From: Gemmatimonadota bacterium
Lineage (GTDB): Bacteria; Gemmatimonadota; Gemmatimonadetes; Gemmatimonadales; GWC2-71-9
Direction: 5' to 3'
Length of the DNA stretch: 13,200 nt
Assembly: GCA_025361465.1 (NCBI GenBank)
Contig: JANYAG010000208.1
Location: 1-13,200 of the forward strand
This document shows, in pieces, positions 7,509-12,788 of the stretch; the stretch's first letter is position 1; every line of letters begins with the position of its first letter. Position numbers and translations under genes: made by a program. Below the pieces are notes generated by a model, which saw only the letters and a list, made by a program, of their open reading frames with translations, was not told the DNA's origin and did no database searches.

Positions 7509-8645
7509 CTAGCGCTTGGTGCGGAGGTAGGCGATGATCGCTGCCGCTTCGGCGTCGGTGACCGGCCCGATCTTCATGCCGACACCCGGCTTCACCTCCT
7601 GGGTGTGCTGCAACCAGCGCTTCAGGTTCTCGTCGCTGCCCTCGAGCCAGCCGCCCGCGATCATCTTGCGCGTGCCGATGCCGCTCAGGTTCGGGCCGAT
7701 GACGCCCTTGGTCGGGTGCATCGCGTTGAACGAATGGCAGCCGATGCACCCCTTCGCCATCACCAGCTTCTGCCCCTCGGCCACCTTCGGGTCGATCGCC
7801 ACCGTGTCGGCAACCAGTGCGGCGGCGGGGGCCTTGGCCGGGATGGCGGGAACCACTGGAACCGCCACAACGGCCGGCTTCGCGAAGCCGAAATTGTCGA
7901 GCGTCGAATCGGCCTGGCGTCGGGTGGTCCAGGAAGCGAAATCGTCCGGTGAATCCACCATCAGGTAGAAGTCCATCCGGCCGTGCTCTTCACCGCAGAA
8001 CTCGGCACAGGCCCCGGGGAACGCACCGGTGGTGTTGGGTGTGAACCAGATCCGCGTCTCGCGGTTCGGGAAGACGTCGCGCTTGCCGGCAAACTGCGGA
8101 ATCCAGAACGAGTGGATGACGTCGATCGACTTCATCCGGAGGTCGATGGTGCGATTGAGCGGGACGTGGATCTCGTTGGCCGTGGTGATGCCCAGCTCGG
8201 GATAGCGGAACTCCCACCACCACTGGTGACCGATCACCTCGATCTTGAGCGGGGCCTTTCCGTCGGCCGACACGGTGGGCACCTCAGCCGTCTTGAAGAT
8301 CGCCTGGACCGTCGGCACGGCGACGATCGCCAGGACGACCGCCGGGATGATCGTCCAGATCACCTCGACCACCGTGCTGCCGTGGATCTGCTTCGGTTCG
8401 GCATCACCCGGCTTGCCGCGAAACTTGAAGATCGTCCAGAGCAGGACGCCCTCGACCAGGATGAATACCCCGACCGCCAGATAGACCGTGAGCATGAAGA
8501 CGTGATCGACCGTCTGCGCAAAATCGCCCTTGGGTGACAGGGTCGATTGCGGAAACGGTCCGGTGCAGGCGGCCAGCCCGGCGAGGACGACGGCAAGGAG
8601 CGGCAATGAGGAGCGCCAGCGCCTTGGTGCGCAAGAATGTCGCAT
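7509..8645 (-). CDS. ctaC: Cytochrome c oxidase subunit II with fused cytochrome c domain (caa3)
   Basis: This 378-residue periplasmic electron-entry subunit begins with a lipoprotein signal (RRWRSSLPLLAVVLAGLAAC, lipobox Cys27), so it is probably lipid-anchored. Two helices follow (about 50-74 and 92-117). A cupredoxin domain has the aromatic patch HQWWWEFRYP (about 140-149) and CuA ligands H178, C213, C217, H221 and M224 (CAEFCGEEHGRM). After an Ala/Pro/Val linker comes a class I cytochrome c domain with GCIGCH (C300, C303, H304) and likely axial M357 (GVGMKIGP). The ATG at 8645 is chosen because the signal peptide begins there; an upstream in-frame ATG (8696) adds residues unlike a signal. 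The Shine-Dalgarno is weak (GGGAA, 11 nt away). It is the first gene of the operon. No Sco, CtaA/B or CtaG assembly gene lies nearby. Confidence 0.95.
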   Translation of the reverse strand: MRHSCAPRRWRSSLPLLAVVLAGLAACTGPFPQSTLSPKGDFAQTVDHVFMLTVYLAVGVFILVEGVLLWTIFKFRGKPGDAEPKQIHGSTVVEVIWTIIPAVVLAIVAVPTVQAIFKTAEVPTVSADGKAPLKIEVIGHQWWWEFRYPELGITTANEIHVPLNRTIDLRMKSIDVIHSFWIPQFAGKRDVFPNRETRIWFTPNTTGAFPGACAEFCGEEHGRMDFYLMVDSPDDFASWTTRRQADSTLDNFGFAKPAVVAVPVVPAIPAKAPAAALVADTVAIDPKVAEGQKLVMAKGCIGCHSFNAMHPTKGVIGPNLSGIGTRKMIAGGWLEGSDENLKRWLQHTQEVKPGVGMKIGPVTDAEAAAIIAYLRTKR

Positions 8646-8686
8646 CAAATGGTGGTTCCCGGCTTCAGTTGTGCAGGCATATGGGA

Positions 8687-8705
8687 CGATTTTCATCGAA
8701 AATCG
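8687..8705. promoter_or_regulatory. Perfect inverted repeat at the oxidase transcription start
   Basis: CGATTTTC (8687-8694), a 3-nt spacer and GAAAATCG (8698-8705) form a perfect 8-bp dyad. It spans about +1 to +19 relative to the start predicted from the oxidase promoter on the minus strand. It is AT-rich in a GC-rich setting. It may be a repressor operator, or a 5' stem in the oxidase mRNA; sequence alone cannot decide. Confidence 0.5.
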
Positions 8706-8712
8706 CGGGTGG

Positions 8713-8741
8713 AGGATACCGGGTAGTACCGTACTGGTCAA
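8713..8741 (-). promoter_or_regulatory. Sigma-70-type promoter of the oxidase operon
   Basis: On the minus strand the -35 box TTGACC (8741-8736) is separated by exactly 17 nt from the -10 box TATCCT (8718-8713). Transcription would start near 8706, leaving a leader of about 60 nt before the subunit II ATG at 8645. The spacer contains an 11-bp palindrome, AGTAC-C-GTACT, at 8725-8735. A second dyad lies at the start site. Nothing else promoter-like is seen between 8646 and 8741. Confidence 0.6.
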
Positions 8742-8768
8742 GGAATTCGTCCACCCCAGGTTCCCCCT

Positions 8769-8798
8769 TTGACAGCTTTCCGGGTATGTTCAGGCTAC
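8769..8798 (+). promoter_or_regulatory. Probable promoter of the gre gene
   Basis: TTGACA at 8769-8774 is a perfect -35 box. With 18-nt spacing the -10 would be GGCTAC (8793-8798). TATGTT at 8785-8790 is a better -10 match but only 10 nt from TTGACA. The start is therefore between about 8797 and 8806. The region contains TTTC-N7-GTTC (8777-8791), which recurs in the promoter of the Y-family polymerase gene at 12765-12779. It is divergent from, and does not overlap, the oxidase promoter. Confidence 0.45.
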
Positions 8799-8800
8799 GT

Positions 8801-8849
8801 ACCCAGTCCACCCGGCCTGTCAGCCGGGTGGACTGCGGGTCTTTTTTTT
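8801..8849 (+). terminator. Intrinsic terminator-like hairpin in the gre leader (possible attenuator)
   Basis: A 12-bp perfect stem, AGTCCACCCGGC (8805-8816) with its complement (8823-8834), has loop CTGTCA. It can be extended by ACCC (8801-8804) pairing with GGGT (8837-8840) across a 2-nt bulge. One C then separates it from eight consecutive T residues (8842-8849). It reads as a terminator only on the plus strand, where no gene lies upstream before the divergent oxidase operon. It therefore sits between the gre promoter and the gre start codon and would release an RNA of roughly 45-50 nt. Confidence 0.75.
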
Positions 8850-8875
8850 CGACCAGCCGGAAGGAAATGGCCGCG

Positions 8876-9355
8876 ATGATTCGGGCGATGCGGGAAAAGA
8901 TGGGAACCGAAATCGCTGAACTCACCCATGAGCTCGCGGTGCTCCTGCCACAGGCGATTGCCACCGCCGTGGAAATGGGCGACCTGCGCGAAAACTCCGA
9001 GTACAAGTCCGCCCTCGAGCGCCAGCAGTTCGTCCAGGCCCGCCTCGGCCAGCTCCATCAACGCCTCAACCAGCTGAGCGAGCTGGCGAACACCGAAGCC
9101 CCCACCAATCGTGTCGGCCTTGGTTCACGGGTGAAGGTCGAAGACCTCCATACCGGCGAGCTCGAGGAGTACACCCTGGTGCTGGCGGAAATGATGGACC
9201 TCGATGCCGGTCATATCTCCCTCGCCTCACCACTCGGGCGCGCACTCAAGGACCGCTCGGTCGGGGAAGAGGTCCAGCTCCAGCTCCCCACCATGCGCCG
9301 CAAGCTCCGGGTGACAAACCTGGTCACCATCCACGAACAGCTGGTCGAGGAATAG
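8876..9355 (+). CDS. GreA/GreB-family transcript cleavage factor
   Basis: The 159-residue protein binds the RNA polymerase secondary channel and stimulates cleavage of backtracked RNA. The N-terminal coiled coil (about 1-75) ends its first arm in the tip motif EMGDLRENSEY. Its acidic pair, D36 and E39, corresponds to GreA D41/E44, so catalytic-tip function is retained. The C-terminal FKBP-like domain (about 80-155) has the family pattern GSRVKVEDLHTGELEEYTLV and ISLASPLGRALKDRSVGEEV. Length matches GreA. The start is uncertain: the ATG at 8867 directly abuts GGAAGGAA, so the ATG at 8876 (AGGA 10 nt upstream) is preferred. The longer frame to 8534 runs through the promoter and hairpin and is not coding. 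It converges with the membrane-protein gene, with 6 bp between stops. Confidence 0.9.
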   Translation: MIRAMREKMGTEIAELTHELAVLLPQAIATAVEMGDLRENSEYKSALERQQFVQARLGQLHQRLNQLSELANTEAPTNRVGLGSRVKVEDLHTGELEEYTLVLAEMMDLDAGHISLASPLGRALKDRSVGEEVQLQLPTMRRKLRVTNLVTIHEQLVEE

Positions 9356-9361
9356 GCCGCG

Positions 9362-9874
9362 CTAGAGGTACCGCGCCACCGCCATTGCCGAAACAGCCAC
9401 CAGCAGAAACACCGCCGCCGCACCACCAACGGTGATCAGACGAGTGCGCGTCGCCACCATCTGCTGCTCGATCGCCGGACGGTCGCCCGGTGATGCTTGG
9501 GCCATCTGGCCTCCCAGGGCAATCATGCGGTAGAGCGCCGGCCGAACCACGAAGACGCCGAGAATGTACGCCAGCACCGCCGCCAGCATTCCCGTGGAGA
9601 TTCCCTGCCCGAATCGCGTGGCAAACCACGCCGCTTCGAACCCGCTCGAATCAGCCCCGATCATGTAGAGCCCGGAAGCGACGGTCAGGGTGGCTGCCCC
9701 AACCACGATTTCGTAATAGCGACGCTTGACCAGTTGCTGCATCACCTTCGCACCATCGGGCCCCGCCGCCATGACACTGGGCCCGAGGAGGAAGTTGATG
9801 AAGAGCACCGCACCAACCCAGAACACGCCGGTACTGATGTGGATCAGGCGAGCGAGGATGAACAGCGCGGACAT
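9362..9874 (-). CDS. Four-helix integral membrane protein (CopD/DUF2269-like by appearance)
   Basis: The 170-residue protein has predicted helices at about 3-30, 55-73, 92-112 and 148-168. The first contains ARLIHISTGVFWVGAVLFIN, a His-bearing pattern resembling CopD, HemJ and DUF2269 membrane proteins, some of which bind heme or copper. This is a look-alike call, not a proven family match. The ATG at 9874 is clear because AGGAGGA lies 7 nt upstream; the longer frame to 9988 has no support. The gene is monocistronic, 6 bp from the gre stop on the opposite strand. No terminator is visible in that gap. Confidence 0.7.
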   Translation of the reverse strand: MSALFILARLIHISTGVFWVGAVLFINFLLGPSVMAAGPDGAKVMQQLVKRRYYEIVVGAATLTVASGLYMIGADSSGFEAAWFATRFGQGISTGMLAAVLAYILGVFVVRPALYRMIALGGQMAQASPGDRPAIEQQMVATRTRLITVGGAAAVFLLVAVSAMAVARYL

Positions 9875-10017
9875 TAGAGAGTCCTCCTGATAGCTGGGGA
9901 ATGACGTGATCAGGGCAATTCCCATGAATTTCGTCGCACATCTAACCAACTGACAACCTGCCGGGGGAATTGACCGCGCCGCCGCCAAACCCCGTCGTGG
10001 TGCGCCGTCCTAACCCC

Positions 10018-10122
10018 ATGACGGACAAGGTGTTGGACCAATGCCCCGAATGTGGAGCGCCGGTGCGAAAGGCCTCCGCCTGTCTGACCTGTCTCGCCTG
10101 CGGCTGGGGGAAGTGCAGCTAG
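10018..10122 (+). CDS. 34-residue cysteine-rich zinc-ribbon peptide resembling the tail of class II ribonucleotide reductase
   Basis: A short ORF (ATG 10018, TAG 10120-10122) encodes a peptide with the spacing CPECG-x8-C-x2-C-x2-CGxxKCS: Cys 9, 12, 22, 25, 28 and 33. This pattern, with the final K-C-S at the very C-terminus, closely resembles the C-terminal tail of adenosylcobalamin-dependent ribonucleotide reductase (NrdJ). In that enzyme the terminal cysteines shuttle reducing equivalents. Here it stands alone with no catalytic domain upstream; the in-frame sequence meets a stop at 9943. There is no good Shine-Dalgarno; in-frame GTG codons at 9997 and 10000 are alternative starts. The dense, correctly spaced cysteines and the stop just after KCS argue that it is real rather than chance. 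Expression is unproven. It could be a remnant of a lost nrdJ. Confidence 0.6.
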   Translation: MTDKVLDQCPECGAPVRKASACLTCLACGWGKCS

Positions 10123-10161
10123 AGAATGGAGAAGAGAGAATGGAGAAGAGAGATGGAAGTA
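10121..10161. repeat. 14-bp purine tandem repeat
   Basis: AGAGAATGGAGAAG occurs twice in perfect tandem (10121-10134, 10135-10148), followed by a degenerate third copy (AGAGATGGAAG). It begins within the stop codon of the small cysteine-rich ORF. A complementary-type pyrimidine tract (CCTCTCCCTCCTCCC and beyond, about 10264-10318) lies on the far side of the hairpin repeat. The whole 180-bp block is thus a purine arm, a hairpin and a pyrimidine arm. Confidence 0.7.
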
Positions 10162-10176
10162 AGGCAAGGACAGCAC

Positions 10177-10254
10177 CCTCGTCCTGAGCGAAGCGAAGGA
10201 CCTGCTGTGGCAAGGCTCGCCGAAAGCAGGTCCTTCGCTTCGCTCAGGATGAGG
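10177..10254. repeat. REP/MITE-like long inverted repeat
   Basis: Two 30-nt arms (10177-10206 and 10225-10254) are complementary with a single mismatch and enclose an 18-nt loop. Each arm has the core TCCTGAGCGAAGCGAAGGA, itself able to fold back. Such GAGCGAAGCGAAGGA repeats look like the dispersed intergenic elements I associate with several high-GC phyla, but copy number cannot be judged from one window. It fills the 182-bp gap between the small ORF (stop 10122) and the M28 peptidase stop (10305), and could serve as the transcription end for the peptidase gene. Confidence 0.75.
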
Positions 10255-10304
10255 AAACTACGCGCCTCTCCCTCCTCCCTTCTCCCTTCTCTGCTGTCCC
10301 TCTG

Positions 10305-12623
10305 CTATCTCCTCACGCACGGATTATCCAGGGCCGGCCTGGTCGGCTGGTTCGCCACGTTCACCGTCAGGTCACGGAGGTAATTCGTGATCAGGTTGTA
10401 GTGCGGATAGTCGATGTACTCCGGCTCATCGGTCCGCTGGTGGTAATCGCCATGCAGGCCGGTGAAGAAGAAGATGATCGGGACGCACTTGTTGGCGTAG
10501 TTCGCATGATCACTGCGACCATAGAGGTTGTTGTATCCTGGCCAGCTGACCGGCTTGCCATCGACGCTGGTACCAAGGGTCGCGTCGTCGAAGCGATTGT
10601 CGAGCCGCAGCTTCCTGGCCGGTGGCTCCTTGTCGTTGACCTCGTGCATGTCCCGGTCGAGTTGCGAAGAGAGCCGTTTCGAACCGAGCGCGCCCACGTA
10701 GGTCAGACCGCCACCAACCATGTCTTCCGCCCGTCCGCGACCGATCATGTCGATGTTGAGCTGCGCCACGACCGAATCGATCGGGACAGTCGGGTTGGCC
10801 GTGAAGTACGCCGAGCCAAGCAGACCGGCTTCCTCTCCGGTATGGAAGACGAGGAGCACCGACCGCTTTGGCTTGACCGGCATCTTGGCAATCGCCTCGG
10901 CGATCTCGAGCACCGCGATCGAACCCGAGCCATCGTCATCAGCCCCGTTGTTCACCGAGTCCATCCGGGCCACCGGGTGGATTTTGCGGATCGAATCCAT
11001 GTTGACGCGGATCGCTGCAATGGCTTCGGGTGAAGCCGCCCGCAGGTCACCCTTCACGACTTCAAACTGCAGTTTCAGGAAGGCATCACGGTACGCCTTG
11101 AGGGAATCGTGATCCACCGGCGTCGCCATGCCGTTGTGATCATTGTGCCCACCGATCGCGACATACTCGCCCTTGAGCTTCGGATCGCTGCCGCGCACGA
11201 TGCCAACCACGTTGCGCGCCCAGTCTGACGGCTCCACCCGGTACTGCAGGTTGGCCGTAACCGTTCCACCCATGGCACCGGCCTGCAGCCCAGCCAGCGG
11301 CTTGCCGAGCAGTTTCTCCGCGGCAGCCGACGTGATGCGAAGCGAGGCTGCCGGTTCGGTCGCCACCGGGGCGCCCATGTTCTGGGCAGCCGTCGGGTTG
11401 TTGATCTCCGCGCGCTGCGCCGGTGAAAGGGCGTCAAGATCCACCACGGCGATCGCGATCGCATCGGCGAAGCGCACCGCGGAACTGACACCACCTCCTC
11501 CGAACCCGCCGAACCCGCCAGCACCTGCACGACCACCACCACCGACCGCGCCACGACCACCAGCTACTGGCACGGGACAGCCAGCGGGCAATGCGGCCGG
11601 TGCTGCGGCCGGCGCCACGGGCGCCGCACCAGCGCCACGCCCACCACCGGCCCCGCCACGCCCGCCACCCGCCGGAGCGCAGCCAAGCGCCACAACCTGG
11701 GCGCTGTCCATGGTGACTGTCTCGCCACGGAAGGTCACCGTGCCCTTGTATCCGCTGGTGAGGAAGCGCTTTGCCGCTGCCACCAGGGTATCGCGGCGCT
11801 CGACGACGCGCGCAACAGAATCCTTGGAGCTGACCGCCATGGCATCCAGCTTCGCCTGCACCGTGGCCGGCGTCTGACCAGCCGGCAGCGTTCCGGCGAT
11901 CACCTTGCCGTCGCGGATAACCGCGACGCCGCCGGCGCCGTTGGAAACCACAATGTCGTTCGCAGTGCCCTGAAAGGCCGGATTCGGCACCGGCACCTTC
12001 GCGACATTGTCGGCGGTGATCACCACCGCACCACCGCGCCCACCACCACCACCGCCACCGCCGCCGCGCCCGCCACGTCCGCCGCCCTGCCCCGCGGCAC
12101 CCGCGGACATGATCACGAACTTCCCGGCCGCCTGGGCCGGGGTGATCTGCATTGTGGTGTCACCCTCGACGCCACCGTAGATCACCGGCACGTTCGTAAT
12201 CGCCTTCGGCGCCCGGGCACCAGGGATCGGCACAAAATCGGTGTTGAAGGTCAGCGCTGTGCCACCAACACTCAGCGTCGACTGGTCGGCGAACTTGCGC
12301 GTCACATAGGGCAACCGTTGGAAGTAGGAGGCGCCGTTATCGCCGGCCGGCTCGACGCCGAGGCGCTTGAGTTCGGCCGCGATGTAGTTCGTCCCCTTCA
12401 GGTTGCCGACTCGGCCGATCTGCCGCCCCTGCATCGAATCGTCGGCGAAGATGTAGAGCCGGGTGCGCAATTCCTCCGCCGTGATGGCCGCGGTGGTGGG
12501 CTTGGGCGGATGGGTCCGCGGATTGCCGTACTTGTTGACTCCGCCCTGCGCCGCAACGGTGACCGCACCGACAACGGTCGCGAACAGGAGCAGGACAGAG
12601 GGACGGGCGAGAGAAGTGCGCAC
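10305..12623 (-). CDS. Secreted M28-family zinc aminopeptidase with PA-like domain and Gly-rich inserts
   Basis: The 772-residue exported metallopeptidase probably removes N-terminal residues from peptides in the periplasm or outside. A signal peptide (VRTSLARPSVLLLFATVVGA, cleavage near AA-QGG at 25) is followed by a linker and a lid region. A protease-associated-like domain (about 125-440) is interrupted by two low-complexity inserts at about 175-201 (Gly/Arg) and 318-378 (Gly/Ala/Pro). The catalytic domain (about 465-760) has every M28 zinc ligand: H493/D495 (GGHNDHNG), D562 (NNGADDDGSG), E597/E598 (HTGEEAGLLGS), D625 (NIDMIGR) and H706 (SDHANY), then HGDYHQRTDE. The GTG start at 12623 is chosen because CAGGGAG lies 5 nt upstream and the signal peptide starts there. 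The longer frame to 12734 adds non-signal sequence. Substrate specificity is not deducible. Confidence 0.9.
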   Translation of the reverse strand: MRTSLARPSVLLLFATVVGAVTVAAQGGVNKYGNPRTHPPKPTTAAITAEELRTRLYIFADDSMQGRQIGRVGNLKGTNYIAAELKRLGVEPAGDNGASYFQRLPYVTRKFADQSTLSVGGTALTFNTDFVPIPGARAPKAITNVPVIYGGVEGDTTMQITPAQAAGKFVIMSAGAAGQGGGRGGRGGGGGGGGGRGGAVVITADNVAKVPVPNPAFQGTANDIVVSNGAGGVAVIRDGKVIAGTLPAGQTPATVQAKLDAMAVSSKDSVARVVERRDTLVAAAKRFLTSGYKGTVTFRGETVTMDSAQVVALGCAPAGGGRGGAGGGRGAGAAPVAPAAAPAALPAGCPVPVAGGRGAVGGGGRAGAGGFGGFGGGGVSSAVRFADAIAIAVVDLDALSPAQRAEINNPTAAQNMGAPVATEPAASLRITSAAAEKLLGKPLAGLQAGAMGGTVTANLQYRVEPSDWARNVVGIVRGSDPKLKGEYVAIGGHNDHNGMATPVDHDSLKAYRDAFLKLQFEVVKGDLRAASPEAIAAIRVNMDSIRKIHPVARMDSVNNGADDDGSGSIAVLEIAEAIAKMPVKPKRSVLLVFHTGEEAGLLGSAYFTANPTVPIDSVVAQLNIDMIGRGRAEDMVGGGLTYVGALGSKRLSSQLDRDMHEVNDKEPPARKLRLDNRFDDATLGTSVDGKPVSWPGYNNLYGRSDHANYANKCVPIIFFFTGLHGDYHQRTDEPEYIDYPHYNLITNYLRDLTVNVANQPTRPALDNPCVRR
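11490..11690. repeat. Low-complexity (C/A/G-rich) coding tract, second insert of the peptidase
   Basis: On the plus strand this is a run of CCACCA/CCGCCA-type triplets encoding Gly/Ala/Pro/Arg on the minus strand. It is about 60 codons of the M28 peptidase without similarity to the domain around them. The frame stays open and in phase, so it is an insertion in the protein and not a frameshift. Confidence 0.6.
12021..12090. repeat. Low-complexity Gly/Arg triplet tract, first insert of the peptidase
   Basis: The triplets CCACCGCCACCGCCGCC and relatives encode a run of nine glycines flanked by GGR units, inside the PA-like domain between FVIMSAG and AVVITADNV. Triplet repeats of this kind are prone to length change by slippage. 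The length read here should be treated with caution. Confidence 0.65.
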
Positions 12624-12750
12624 GGAAACTCCCTGCAGGACGAATGGTGGGGATGACAATCGGGACACGAGAGCTATCCAAGGAGAAACGGGCGAGACCC
12701 CCAAAAGGTTGACGTCCAAGGGGATTTTCTTCATCGGATTTCGGCGCCGT

Positions 12751-12778
12751 TTGACCTGGCGCAGTTTCGGTGTATGTT
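12751..12778 (+). promoter_or_regulatory. Promoter of the Y-family polymerase gene, probably leaderless
   Basis: TTGACC (12751-12756), a 16-nt spacer and TATGTT (12773-12778) form a good sigma-70-type promoter. The start would fall near 12785, at most about 5 nt before the ATG at 12789. No Shine-Dalgarno is present, so the message is probably leaderless. A direct repeat TTTC-N7-GTTC (12765-12779) overlaps the -10 box. It differs by one base from the GTTC-N7-GTTC LexA operator of alphaproteobacteria. Confidence 0.6.
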
Positions 12779-12788
12779 CGGTTTTCCA

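Larger units (their letters stand above)
8646..8866. other. 221-bp divergent intergenic region (oxidase operon / gre)
   Basis: No coding sequence is supported here. It holds, left to right, the oxidase leader with its inverted repeat, the oxidase promoter, about 30 bp of spacer, the gre promoter region, the leader hairpin with T-run, and the gre ribosome-binding site (GGAAGGA, 8859-8865). Confidence 0.7.

Noticed and set aside
6005..7537. Long plus-strand open frame (510 codons) opposite oxidase subunit I
   Set aside because: Its product is an Arg/His/Glu/Gln-rich low-complexity string typical of the antisense of a hydrophobic high-GC gene. It has no ribosome-binding site, and the minus-strand oxidase gene is certain.
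8534..8875. N-terminal extension of the gre frame
   Set aside because: The frame happens to be open through the oxidase promoter, the gre promoter and the terminator-like hairpin. Homology to GreA starts only after the ATG at 8867/8876.
10121..10318. CRISPR array
   Set aside because: There are only two perfect tandem copies of 14 bp without spacers, plus one hairpin, so no repeat-spacer pattern.
11143..11877. Pro-rich plus-strand frame opposite the peptidase
   Set aside because: It is the complement of the Gly-rich insert, and its proline runs are the expected antisense product.
12624..12734. N-terminal extension of the M28 peptidase to the ATG at 12734
   Set aside because: The extra 37 residues precede a good signal peptide and have no ribosome-binding site. 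The GTG at 12623 has CAGGGAG at the right distance.
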